A stretch of DNA of 64,000 bases, taken from positions 20,365 through 84,364 of the forward strand of contig QKWP01001273.1 of NCBI GenBank assembly GCA_003550325.1. Reading direction: 5' to 3'. The notes below the pieces were generated by a model. It did no database searches. It was not told where the DNA came from and worked only from the letters and a program-made list of their open reading frames with translations. Positions 23,440-35,156 of the stretch are shown here, piece after piece (the first letter of the stretch is position 1; each line of letters opens with the position of its first letter). The DNA is from Gigaspora rosea. Taxonomy: Eukaryota > Glomeromycota > Glomeromycetes > Diversisporales > Gigasporaceae. A program made the translations under genes and the position numbers.

Positions 23440-24006
23440 ATTTGCCGTCAACAGAAGAAATGACCAAATTACAAAGTCACGGGTTCCAGAAAATACTTCG
23501 AAGTCTATTGAGAAATGGGTTAATATCCTTAAGAATTGGCGTAAGAAAGTTGGATACACCTATGATGTTGAAACTATAACTGACAAGTCACAACTTGAAC
23601 GAGAGATGCAAGAATTTGTTGTTGGTGTGCGGCAACTTAAAACCGGAAAAGAAAGTCAATGGATCTACGATGCACAAGTTGGTCCCACAAAATTTAAGTT
23701 ATCGCACAGAGATGATTTTAGAAATTTGTGGAACACTAGATGGCAAAATGAAACAGTTGAAACGAAATGGAATTATTCCACAACATCATGATCCGTTAAC
23801 TGAAGAAGAAATTACTCTTATATTTAATCATCCAAGTGTATCAGCATCTGATGCTCAAGGGTTACAATATCGAGTATTTATGTGGATGTGTATGCTTTGT
23901 GCACCACGGGGTGGTGAGCATGGTCTAATGAAAATTTCACAATTTAAATTTCTTCCTGATGGTGGAATTATTTTTACAAAATGGTCTCAAAAAATGATCA
24001 GGGAGG
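23440..24006 (+). pseudogene. Crypton-like tyrosine recombinase, 5' part
   Basis: A frame including SIEKWVNILKNWRKKVGYTY and REMQEFVVGVRQLKTGKES runs to about 23745. It then shifts by one base to NGIIPQHHDPLTEEEITLIF and CAPRGGEHGLM. The arginine of PRGGE matches the first catalytic Arg of tyrosine recombinases of the Crypton/QRICH-type family. The missing base lies near ACACTAGATGG (about 23735). The gene is cut at 24007 by the 8-bp target duplication of a hAT transposon and resumes at 29401. No convincing start codon was found. Such enzymes cut and rejoin DNA through a tyrosine to move circular elements; this copy is dead. Confidence 0.75.
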
Positions 24007-24079
24007 GTTAGATGTATAGTTGGTGGTAGAATTAATTTGGCAAATTAATACGGCAACGGCATTGCCGTAATTTTTGCCG

Positions 24080-24165
24080 TAATTATTTTGTGCCGTAATG
24101 CCGCAATGCCGCAATGCCGTAATGCCGTAATGCCGTAATGCCGTAATGCCAAAATACCATAATGC
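24080..24165. repeat. Subterminal GCCGTAAT repeats, left end of hAT
   Basis: A run of GCCGTAAT/GCCGCAAT octamers in tandem. The inverse orientation (GGCATTACGGCATTATGGC) occurs near the right end at about 29085-29110 and 29273-29310. Subterminal repeats of this kind are typical transposase-binding sites in hAT elements; binding here is inferred. Confidence 0.8.
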
Positions 24166-24184
24166 TATTGTATCTAAAGATTAT

Positions 24185-24276
24185 AATTAGAGATGTGCCT
24201 CTTGTGCTAGCATATATTTCGCATATCATATGATATTGCACGAGATATAATATCATTTGCACATCTCTAATTATTA
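24185..24276. repeat. Palindrome within hAT left region
   Basis: TAATTAGAGATGTGC (about 24185) pairs with GCACATCTCTAATTA near 24258-24273, closing a hairpin of about 90 bp with inner imperfect pairing around CATATCATATGATA. Confidence 0.7.
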
Positions 24277-24619
24277 TATCATAATATTATCGTTGTATTA
24301 AATACTGTAATGCTGCAATAATATATAATAAAATTCCGCTTGTGTTATATAGTTTAAAGCACTTTTAATAACAAGTATCACATAATGCTAACAAAATTTT
24401 AGAATATACAAACTATCTATATTATTATCTAAGCCATAAATAAAGCTATTATAACCTGATAATGTTATTGACTAGTTCATTAAAGTTGTTCTTAAGTACA
24501 ATACGGCGTTGCATTTTGCTTAGATTTAAAAATTTTTTAGATATAAATATTTATGGGAATGTTATAATTATTATAAATAATTATCATGTGGCTTCTCATT
24601 AATAAAAAATATTAAGCTT

Positions 24620-25600
24620 CGAGTTGTTAAGTTTATAATTTAAAACTTAGCCTCAAAAAAATATTATCGATTTTATCACAAATTATCTTTGAAAATTTTA
24701 AACCGTCTGTTATATAGAAACTGCGCCAAAATTGTTTACAAAAATTTGATCAAAGATATCTTGGCAACTAATTAATTAGATTCGATAAAATTTTTTTTTT
24801 TATTCGAATTCTATAGCTCAATTGGTTTCCGATATATCTTTGATAAACTTTTGAGAAATTTTATAAAATGTTTGTCACATGATTATTTAGAAATTGCAAA
24901 CTTATTTACAAAACTTTTATCAAAGATAACTCGGCAACCAATTGATCAAATTCGTGAATTTTTTTTTTTTTTTTTTTTTTGAATTCTACAAAGCTATAGA
25001 ATTCAAATAAAAAAATTTATCGAATTTGATAATTGGTTGCCAAAATAACTTCAATCAAAGATTGAAAAAAATTTTAAACTGTCTCATAGAAACTGCGCCA
25101 AAATTTTTTACAAAATTTGATCAAAGATATCTTGATCAAATTCGATAAAAGTTTTTTATTCAAATTCTATGGTTTTGTATAATTCGAATAAAAAAAATTT
25201 CATCGAATTTGATTGATTGGTTGCCAAGTTATCTTTGATAAACTTTGAGAAAATTTATAAAACATTTGTTATATGGTTATTTAGAAACTGCAAAATTGTT
25301 TACAAAAATTTGATTGAAGATATCTCAGCAACCAATCAATCAAATTCGATGAATTTTTTTTATTCAAATTCTAAGAAACTATAGAATTCGAATAAAAAAA
25401 AAATTTATCAAATTTAATTAACTGGTTGCTGAGATATCTTTAATCAAAGTTTAAGAAAATTTTTAAATAATTTGTGATAAAATCAAAGTAATCGTGAATA
25501 GCAAAAATTTATAGTGCAAATATCAATTCTCTAAATAAACTTTAATAATTGTTACTTTTTGAGGCTAAGTTTGTTTAGTTATAAACTTAAAAGCCTGAAG
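24620..25600. repeat. Degenerate inverted and direct repeats upstream of transposase
   Basis: Segments such as TTGATCAAAGATATCTTGGCAAC, ATTCGAATTCTATAG and TTGGTTGCCAAGTTATC recur four or more times in both orientations with poly(T)/poly(A) runs. The outer ends (GCCTCAAAAAA and TTTTTGAGGC, 24650 and 25555) are also inverted, suggesting an older nested foldback element. It holds no gene. Confidence 0.6.
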
Positions 25601-25700
25601 TTTGTTTGTTTTTTTTTAAAAAAATATTTATTAAACTTATTTAAAAAATCAAACTTATAAAATATTAAAAATTGTGCAATTTCGTTTTTAAAACTCAATT

Positions 25701-28700
25701 ATGTCTGATACTGTATCTGAAAACACTTCTAAAAAAACTAAAAGAGGCCGTAAAGAAGCTAATGTCTGGGATCATTTTAATAAAGAACCTGTAGGAGATG
25801 GACATTATTCAGCATCATGTAGTTATTGTACTGAAAAATGGAATAGAGGAAGACCTGAGGATTTAAAAGCTCATTTAGCATTATTTTGTAATTCTATATC
25901 ACAAGATATTAAAATAGAATATTTAGAAATATTAGCTACTGAAAATTCTGTTAAAAAAATGAAAAAAAAGATAGTTCTGGAAAATTAATAACAAATTTTT
26001 ATGAATCACCAACAAAAATGGAAAAAAGTAAAAAAAATAGAATTGATCAAGCATTAATTAGATTTTTTATATGCTGTGGTATTCCATTTTCTACTGTTAA
26101 TCATCCATATTTTATAGATTTTATTCAATGTCTTTGTCTTGGTTATTCTCCTCCTGAAAGAAAAATACTTTCATCAACTATTTTAAATCAAGAAATTTCT
26201 ACTGTTTTAATTAAAATTAATAAGGAACTTGAAAATGAAAATAATTTAACATTAGGTAATAATATATTTAAATTTATTATTTAAAATATTAAGTATAAAA
26301 TAGATAATATTTTTGGTAAAATTTTTTAATTTAAACTTAGTTTATAATTTTATAACTTATTAGTTTAAATTTTAATATTAATATTTAAACTTAAAATTAT
26401 AAATTATAGCTTGAGTTTAAATTTAAAATTTATTAAAAGTATTATTTATTCTATATTTAATATATTTATAATTTTAAATATATTAATATAATTTATTTTT
26501 ATTAGCTGTAGATGGATGGTGTAGCCCTTCAGGAAAATCTATTTATGCTTTTGTAATTATTACACCTAGTAGAAAACAATATATTCATGCTTTAGTTGAT
26601 GAATCAAGCAAATCTCACACAGGTTCTTTTAATGCTTCTGAAATTGAAAAAGTTTTAACTTCAATTGGATCTAAAAAATTTGCAGCTATTGTTTCAGATG
26701 CAGAATCAGCTATGCAATTAGCAAAACAAATAATTTCTACTAAATATCCTTATATTTTACCTATAAGATGTATAGCACATCATATAAATCTTATAACTTC
26801 TCATATTATTAAATTAGATTTTGCTAAATCTGTTTTTAAAAAATGTCAAACTATAATAACATTTTTTAAAACTTCTTATCGTGCAGGTGCAGCTCTTCAA
26901 GAAGATATTATTGATTCTTTTATAAAAGGTGGAGGATTAAAAACTTCAGTAAAAACAAGATGGTCTACTGCATGGGATTGTTGTAATTCAATTATTAGAT
27001 TAGAAAATAGTCTTAAAAATGTAAGATATATTTTATTTTTGTTATATATATTTTTTATAATATTGTAAATTATTTATAAAATAAGATTTTTTAATTAAAA
27101 AACTTAAATTTTAAATAGTTTATAAAATTTTAATTTTTATATATAATAACTATTTATAGTAATTAAAAATAATTATTGTATAAAAAAATATTTTAGTTTT
27201 AAACTATATAAAATTTTAAATTATATATAATAATTATTTATAATAATTAAAATAATTATTATATATAAAAAATAATTTAGTTTTAAACTATAAAATATTA
27301 TTAAATTTTAATAATTTTTATATTATTTAGATTCTTGAAAAACAATCTGAAATTTTTCAAGATGCATTAACTATTAAAAATATTCTTCGTAATCGTCAAT
27401 TTTGGCAAGATGTAGAACAGTTAGAAATAGTTCTTGCACCTGCTAAAAGAGCAATTAATGCAGTTGAAACTAAATCAAGCAATATGGCATTATGTTTTTT
27501 AGAATTAGTTAAAATGGCAATTACAATTAAAAATATTTCTAATATTATAGATTCTAATTTTAAAAAACAATGTATTAAAATTTATAATAGATATTGGAAA
27601 CAGTTTGATATTACAACTTATCTTCTTGCTTATTTTTTACATCCTAAATATCGAGGTATATTTTATTTTATTTATTTTTTATTTAAATAATATAATTATT
27701 AATTTTATTAAATTTTATTTTAGGTAAAGGATGTAAAGATAAAGTATTTCGTGAAATTTGTTTACATGCTATGAAAATTTGGCAAAATTGTGGTGCTAAA
27801 GATAATAGTTATAGAATTTTGTTATCACAGCTTAGAAAATATATAGAAAAGCTTAAACCATATGATATGGAATATGTTGAAGATTATGATACACCTGAAC
27901 TTTGGTGGACAACTTGCAAACAGCCAGATAATTATATACAACAATTAGCATTAAAAATATTTTCTATTGTTCCTCACCAAGCAGCATGTGAAAGAGTATT
28001 TTCTATTTTAGACTGGATGATTGGAAAAAAAAGAACTAGGTATAATAAATAACTTAATTTAAATAAGCTTAATACTAAAAAAAATAAATTAATAAAAATT
28101 TTCTATAAAAAATTTATTTTGTAAATTATTAATTAGAAATATAATTTAGTACTATTAATTTGATTTATTAAAATAAATTAAATAGTATAAAAATTATATA
28201 ATTATAATTAATAATTTATATAATAATTAACTTTTATAAAAACTTTTTGTTAATTTTAATAATTCGTCCAAATAATTATTTTATTAATTTTAATAACTTT
28301 TATTTAAAAATTATTTTCAGATTAAATATTAACCATCTTCAGTCAATGGCACAAATTCATTCATTTTATATTACAAATATGAAATCTGAATTAAAATTTT
28401 CTAAAGAAAATTTTAATGAAAATGAGCTTGAAATTATAATTAATGAAATATCAGAAACTTTAATTGAAAATAGTAATTTTTTTGATGAAGAGGAAAATGA
28501 AAATGAAAATGAAGAAGAAAATAATAATGATAGTTTTGATTTATATGATGAAGATGATAATGAAACTAATCTTAATGATCTGCTTATAGCAGAATTAATA
28601 GATTTAAATTTTTATGATGATAATGAAATTGAAAATAATTTATCTTTAAGTAATCAACAACAAATAGAAGATGAAGAAAATTTATATATTGATTTAGAAG

Positions 28701-28729
28701 AAATTCTTAATGAAGAATTTCAAAATTAA
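25701..28729 (+). CDS. hAT transposase, five exons, one homopolymer frameshift
   Basis: Exons are 25701-26255, 26506-27020, 27331-27655, 27724-28039 and 28321-28729, all with GT...AG introns that keep phase. Exon one has a BED zinc finger (W23, C40, C43, H58, C63). Then follow AVDGWCSPSGKSIYAF, IVSDAESAM and CIAHHINL of the RNase-H-like core, and the C-terminal dimerisation region with ALKIFSIVPHQAACERVFS, a hAT hallmark. The tail is very acidic. Within exon one the frame changes after an A8 run (about 25963-25970). One more A would join MSDT... to the downstream SGKLITNFYESPTKMEKS frame. This is either a one-base deletion, an assembly error or slippage. Everything else is open, so the element may be, or recently was, autonomous. 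Confidence 0.88.
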
Positions 28730-29400
28730 AATATAATATTTATATTTTAATTTTTTTAAACAATTAATTATAGAATTTTTTTTCTGTTATAGGTTTTTTA
28801 TTACTATAATTATTATTTAAATTATGAAATATTTATTTTCCTGTTGCAGGTTTTTTTTATACTATAATATATAGCTCACAAATATTATAGTTTTATTTAA
28901 CAATTTTGTTTATTTTATTTTTTAGAATTTATATTCATTTTTATTAAAATATTATTTTTATTAATTTTTTATATTATTTTGAAATTTTATTCTTAGTTTG
29001 GAGCAACTGTATTGCACAACTACTTATTAATAACTTATAATATAATATTATGGTATCGCATTATTACAATATTAAGTTAATAACTATTACGGCATTATGG
29101 CATTACGGCCAGTGATGTAAATTGGATCGGCGCAGTAGGCGCAGCGAACATAGATTTAAATTTGCGCATATATCAGTGTTCCCTGTATATATAACACACG
29201 CATAAATTTTTCTTTGTGCATATTTTTTTGCATTTGCGGCAATAAAAACTTTTTGAATTTATAACACTGATTACGGCATTATGGCATTACGGCATTATGG
29301 CACTAATATTTACGGCAATTAAACACTAATGATAGAATTAATTCTACCAGAGAAAAGGTTGCCATAATGCCGTAATTTGGTAATTCTACCACCAACTATA
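28730..29400. other. hAT 3' non-coding region
   Basis: AT-rich DNA followed by inverse-oriented GCCGTAAT-type repeats and the right terminal inverted repeat. No gene seen. Confidence 0.7.
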
Positions 29401-29573
29401 GTTAGATGATAATGGTAATGCAACAAGTATTCTAATTCCACCAGATCATATAGGAAAACCTGGACCTGTTCATGATATTTGGCTTTATTTTTCTAAACGA
29501 CCTGCAAATTGTAATACGTTAAATTTACATCTTCAATTAGCAAAAAATCCGATTGGTAATTGAGAAGATACTT

Positions 29574-29681
29574 TAATTTTTCTTTTTCGATTACTTCAAA
29601 CTACTGTATTATTATTAACTTTATTTTGAAGATACTTTAATTTTTCTTTTTCGATTACTTCAAACTACTGTATTATTATTA
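29574..29681. repeat. 54-bp tandem duplication in the Crypton-like intron
   Basis: Two head-to-tail copies (29574-29627 and 29628-29681) beginning GAAGATACTTTAATTTTTC. The acceptor TTTTAG follows the second copy. Confidence 0.85.
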
Positions 29682-29946
29682 ACTTTATTTTTATTTTAGG
29701 AGATACGTGGTACAAAGATAAAAAGCTTGGAAATCATACGATAAATACTATGTTAAAGCAAATTTGCCAAACCTGTAATATTAAAATTGAAGGTCGAAAT
29801 ATCATCAATCATTCTGGTCGTACTACATCAATTACACATTTATATAACTTGGAACACCTAACTCAACTTTAATGGCAATCACTGGTCATAAAAGCGAAAG
29901 TTCTGTTAGAATTTATTCACATCCTTCTGAGCAACAAAAGAAAGAT

Positions 29947-30101
29947 TGTTTATCGGCAATAATTAATTCTAGTATAAATAACATTGAGGTAATTTACAGT
30001 ATTTAAATTACTTATAAATTGGTNTGTTTATCGGCAATAATTAATTCTAGTATAAATAACATTGAGGTAATTTACAGTATTTAAATTACTTATAAATTGG
30101 T
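29947..30101. repeat. 77-bp direct repeat separated by a single N
   Basis: 29947-30023 and 30025-30101 are identical, and base 30024 is N. This is the signature of a closed assembly gap with overlapping contig ends. The true sequence may hold one copy. Confidence 0.9.
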
Positions 30102-30578
30102 ACGTATTAGTATAAACTGACGTTTTTTGTTACTTAAATTTACACCAACCCAAACATACAAGCTTTTGAATCAAACGATTATGATAATATTGAACCAAAC
30201 GATAATATAACATTGAATCAGATGATCACGACAATATTGAATTAAATGATTACGATAATCTTGAATCAAATGGTCAAGATAATGAAAAGCTGGTGGCGCA
30301 ATTTATAATTGTTTTTTTTTTTTACTTTAATTAATAATTAATTATGCTAATTTTTCTAGACGAATTCTGATTCACAAAATCGTACACCATTATTAAATAT
30401 TCAAACTAATTCTATTACTCAAACCAGACCTGGTATTTATGGTCCTGGAAACCCTCATCCTAATGCATTCAAAAAAAATCCAACACTTGGAGGCCGTCAA
30501 CCTTTAAAGAGAAAAAAACAAAATTCTCAAATTATCAACAACTATTATATTACAGCTAGTACTGTAATTTTTAAGTAA

Positions 30579-30916
30579 AGTTATATTATGCGATATATAT
30601 CATGTAATCAGTACTATAAGATATATAAAATTGCTTAATAAAGTTTAAATTCCGATATTATTGGAATTTATAAATAAAAAATAATTATATTATTGATCGA
30701 TGCAGATCATAATGGCCTGAAGGATAATTATTGTTATCGTTCAGAACTATTAGTGGAGTATCTAAACAAAGAAATAAAGATCAAAGTCAAAATTTAATGG
30801 AGATGGATAACCATAATATGCATAGTTGCTTATTACATTCAAACTATTCTAAATGCAAAACTCTAAATAAAATATCTCTCTAAATGTAATCAGTAGTTAT
30901 GGCTTAATATATAATG
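30579..30916. other. End of the insertion and return to the duplicated F-box flank
   Basis: From about 30720 the sequence rejoins the duplicated locus (compare 58960-59150). No gene seen. Confidence 0.6.
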
Positions 30917-32287
30917 TAGCATAGCGGGCTTTTATTTTGATTGGATAATTTTTGTAGATCATTTCGTGATTTTTACAAAATCTGATTGGTTAATAGATTT
31001 ATATTAAGAGCGTGCCGAAGTAAAATATTTTGTAAGATATTAATTAAATAAAAGATACATTTATTTAAATTTAAAAATACAATAATTTATTACAGTACTG
31101 TATTTGGATCTAATCTATACATGTATAATTCTATTGTTTTTTTTTTTTTAAAAAAAAAAAACAAAAAAATCTTAATTACGGAATTATTATTTTTTATATT
31201 TAACTATTCATATTTTAACAAATGCTTTTGTAAAATGTTAAATTCGCATATACAAAAAGTTACCCTTTAGTTAATTTGACCTATTATCAATAATCAAGAA
31301 AAAAATAAACATAAGTTTAAAATAGCCCTAAAAGATCTTATGACATAAATTTTGATACGTGTTAACGATAAATCCTTAAAACTAAATTGCTTGCCAATAA
31401 TAAATAATTATAGATTGAATAATAATTAAATTAATATAAATAAATTAAAATAATTAATCAACTACAATAGGTAAAAACACACGAAACTCGAACTTTTCTT
31501 TTAATATTCTACACATTTTGAAAATTTTCATCAATATTAAGATCTTAAAAATCATCTAACAACTATTATCTAAGCATATTAATAATCTTGTGAAGACTCG
31601 CTAGAGATCTAAATACAAAAAAAAAAAACATTAATAACTTTTTCTTTAGAAATTCTTTCGTAGTCTAAATGATTAAATTGAAAAATACGCCTCTATAGCT
31701 AGCCCTCATGATTATTCCTCTGTTTTTGTGATGATAAAGCCCACTATACTCTATACGCTATGTTTAATATCCAAGCTCGACGCTCCTTTTATATATTTAA
31801 CGCCCATTTCATATTTACAATACTTCTCCACATTTCGACATTCACTATTCTCAGTGCACAAGATCTTAGGCTGACATACTAAGAATAAACAAATTAAAAG
31901 CAAAGAAAAAAAACTTCATTGCTTAAAATTTACTAATTAAACAATCCATACCTTCGTCTACTACCAAAAAATAAGGTCTTTATTTGAGTTCCTCTTGCTT
32001 GTCTAACAAGTACGGAATTTCAACATGTTTGTTAACGTACACCCTATTCAAGGTGAAATAAGCTGCTTCTCATTTAACTTCCGAATTACTTCGCGGATTA
32101 CCGAATTACTTTGACAGTTTATAAAGTAAGACGTGGACTTTCTAATTTTTTTTGTCTCACACTCTAGGAATTCGTATTCGTGGCTCCGAATTCAATCTTG
32201 TGACAGGAAATCGTTACTTTAATAAGACTTTCTTATGATAAGATGATCTTCAAAAATCAGCCAATGATAATAAAGCCCGCTATGCTA
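30917..32287. mobile_element. Non-autonomous terminal-inverted-repeat element
   Basis: Ends are TAGCATAGCGGGCTTT at 30917 and its complement AAAGCCCGCTATGCTA at 32272-32287. Imperfect pairing continues through GATTGG/CCAAT for about 38 bp. A third, internal terminus-like segment (AAAGCCCACTATACTC, 31737) suggests nesting or internal duplication. No transposase frame exists. The corresponding stretch is absent from module 1 and from 59150. Confidence 0.8.
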
Positions 32288-34055
32288 TATAATTATAAAA
32301 CTCTTATAAATGCGAATTTTTTCTTATTTTTTCTAAACCCAAGTCATTAAATCTAGTAGGAAGTTTTGACATTATATATAACGATTTACAAGAAGGGATG
32401 AAAATAAACTTTTAATATCATCTAGCGATTATTAAACATTTCTTGAAAGCATTCGTTTAGTGGCATTATCATTTTGAGTTGTATAGCGATAACTATAATG
32501 GATTTTGTGCAAATATGAATGTTGTGAAATGTTAAAACTGTTTTTATTATGTTTGGGATTCATTTCGTTTCACCAAAGTTATTTCTCCACATTTATTCCT
32601 AAACAATGTTACGTAACTCGCACTCATATAAACTGTAGTTTTCGCAGAAATAGTTGTCAAAAAAATGTGGCATCACTCAATTTACGTTTATTAATCAATA
32701 TTCATATTATTAATCGGCAAAAATTAAATATCTAAAGACTTGCTTATTTCCATTTTCGAAATACCTTAACTATTATTGTCTAAATATATATTGCTTGAAT
32801 CCGTGAAATACTCGTGTAATATATTGGTAAATAAATGACTTTCTAGTTTTATAATTAAACCATTTCTGGCTCAATTAACTAGATTTGCAAGTAGAAATTA
32901 TATATTCAGTAAGTTATTAAAGAAGATATCAACATATGGGCATAAATATAAAATATTTAAGTGATTTAAAATTAATTAATCAAAGTAAATAAGAGTTTTA
33001 AAAAAAAATTCTATTTCCATTTTAAGAAATTCAGAAATCATAAAATGATAATAGGAGCGATTTTACGATGATACAGTATATTTATTTTAAGATTGTTTAT
33101 TTTTAAACAAAATGTCATAGAATTTATTTGAAAATTAGATAATCAATAACTAATTCTGAATCAAATATTATAATAATTTTAAACCTCCCTAGCATCACCC
33201 TAAAATATTACGTATCAGTGTTTATATATTTTGAGCTTCGGAAAATTTATCATATGACAAATGTATAATGATAAGAAATTATCAGTTATAGTATTTATAG
33301 TGCAATATCGATATATAAAGTGAATATTAATCAAGCATAATTTTTTATTTTAATTTTTTTAAATCTGCTTTATAATGAATACTGAATAAATAGATGGCTA
33401 TGTTATTAATAAAACCCTACCAATTAAAATTAAAAAAAATATTAATTTTGGAAATATAGAAAATAAAAGTTAAAGTAATTATATGAAACTATGCTATGGT
33501 AATAAAGTTGAGAAAAAATTATTAATATCTACAGTGTTATCATTTTTTCAAAATTAAGTAGTTGTAAAAAAATTAAAGATTTTTTTTAGCCTTTTTAAAA
33601 ATTTTTTAACCATATATAAAATTAAAAGAAGCTCGTCAGTTCATCATTGAAAATAAAAGGTATTTAAATTTCATTTTTCAAGTTTTCTTGTTGGTTTGGC
33701 ATTTTCAAATTTTTTCTAGATATTCAACTATTTTCTTATAAATTAAAGTTTTTTCAACCAAATTCAATCATTTTTTGACGTGGAAGAGTGGATAATTTTT
33801 ACGATATTATTTAGTAATTTAACTATCGACATGTACCCAATAAAAATTTTGCTCATTGATTTTTGGAAAATCAGATTGACTTTCCGTAATATGCAAAAAA
33901 ACCCCAAATAACAAAAATCTATACAGTCATAATGTTTTTTGAATTTATGAATAAATATTTATAAAAAATTTATAGATCAATGAAAAATCTTTTTAATATG
34001 ATAATCTTACCGAACGAATTTATGAATAAATATTTATAAAAAACTTTATAGATCA
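32288..34055. other. Duplicated block upstream of F-box copy 3
   Basis: Homologous to 59160-60261 and to parts of 17600-19330. At about 32370 the F-box downstream block is joined directly to the pre-F-box block, the same junction as at 59222. The intervening Sel1-array-K1-K2 segment is absent. It holds no gene. Confidence 0.6.
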
Positions 34056-34091
34056 ATGAAAGACCTTTTTAATAAGATAATCTTACCGAAC
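33941..34091 (+). repeat. 75-bp tandem duplication over the F-box start
   Basis: Two units (33941-34015 and 34016-34091) each contain the leader and ATG (33980 and 34056). The first is followed by a truncated coding start. Confidence 0.85.
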
Positions 34092-35156
34092 GAATGTCTT
34101 TTTGAAATATTTACCTACCTTAAGAATTGGGAATTATTTTCATGCCTTCTTGTAAATCGTCAATGGTGTAGAATTGCTGTGCCATTATTACGGAGTGAAT
34201 TATGTTTATATAAAAGTAAAAAAAACTTGTAAGAACATGTTTATTAATATTAAATACTGAAGAAGAAGAACAATCATCATTAAAAACAATTATAACCTTT
34301 CCAAATAATCAAAACCATGATTTGATTATACTGCTTATACAATGGTTATTAAAATTGATTCAGATAATGGAATTATGAGATTATTTGAAAATAATTCTCA
34401 TAATTTCAAATCTTCTAATTATCATGAGCAATTAATTGATGCAAAAATAATTAGAGATACTTTAACTAAAATGTTTTTACGGACAAGTAAAAACTTAAAC
34501 ATTTAAGCATTCATTGTGAAATAGTAAATTCTTTATTATCAAGGATTTTTGAGAAGTGCACTTTGACTTCTTTAACACTCTCGCATAATGGACTGGGCAC
34601 TAAAGGAGGAAATATACTCGCAGAAACACTTTATAAGAATACCAGTTTAACACACCTGTATATTTGGGGTAACAAACTTGATTCAAAAGTAGGCAAAGCA
34701 ATCGCCAAAGCTATCAGCGTAAATACTACTCTGATTTATTTAAATGTTATGGATAATCAACTTTTTTATGAAGGTGGGAAAGAACTAGCAGAAGCCCTTT
34801 ACAAAAACAATTTGACTTCATTGAATATTAGTGAAAATCTTCTTGGTCCTGAAGTAGGAAAAGTATTTGCAAAAGTTCTTTGTAAGAACACTACTTTATC
34901 CTATTTAAATCTTAGTAAAAATCAACTTGACTCTGAAGGTGGAGAAGCTCTAGCAGATGCACTTAATATAAACACAACTTTAGTTTCACTTAATCTCAGT
35001 GACAATCAACTTAATTCTGATGTAGGAAAAGCATTATCTAAAGCTCTTCACAAGAACACTACTTTAACCTTTTTAGAACTTTTCACAAATGATATTGATA
35101 ACACTATCTTAGATACAATTAATAATTTGCTTATAAGAAATCGTGAAAATTTTTAA
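34056..35156 (+). pseudogene. F-box/LRR pseudogene, copy 3
   Basis: The F-box is complete from the ATG at 34056. Two extra A residues at about 34220 then stop the frame (AAAAAAAACTTGTAA). Further single-base losses occur near 34313 and 34493. The repeat domain from 34563 to 35156 stays open for 197 codons but has no ATG; one repeat has lost a codon (AACAATTTG). It is close to 2616-3713 and clearly a recent loss. Confidence 0.85.

Larger units (their letters stand above)
24007..29408 (+). mobile_element. hAT-family DNA transposon with 8-bp target duplication
   Basis: The element spans 24015-29400 (5386 bp). Its 20-bp terminal inverted repeats are perfect: TATAGTTGGTGGTAGAATTA at the left and its exact complement at 29381-29400. 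GTTAGATG flanks both ends (24007-24014 and 29401-29408), the 8-bp duplication typical of hAT. The coding region encodes a BED-finger hAT transposase. Perfect termini and target duplication indicate a recent insertion into the Crypton-like gene. Confidence 0.95.
29401..30578 (+). pseudogene. Crypton-like tyrosine recombinase, 3' part
   Basis: It continues the gene cut at 24006: IPPDHIGKPGPVHDIWLYFSK, an intron (around 29570-29700), then GDTWYKDKKLGNHTINTMLKQ and NHSGRTTSITHLYN. After a one-base deletion near 29849 it gives STLMAITGHKSESSVRIYSH. HSGRTT and GHKSESS...IY match the second Arg block and the nucleophilic Tyr of tyrosine recombinases. A downstream exon (about 30361-30578) encodes a basic tail with NPHPNAFKKNPTLGGRQPLK and ends at TAA. 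With the upstream frameshift and the hAT insertion it is non-functional. Confidence 0.75.
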
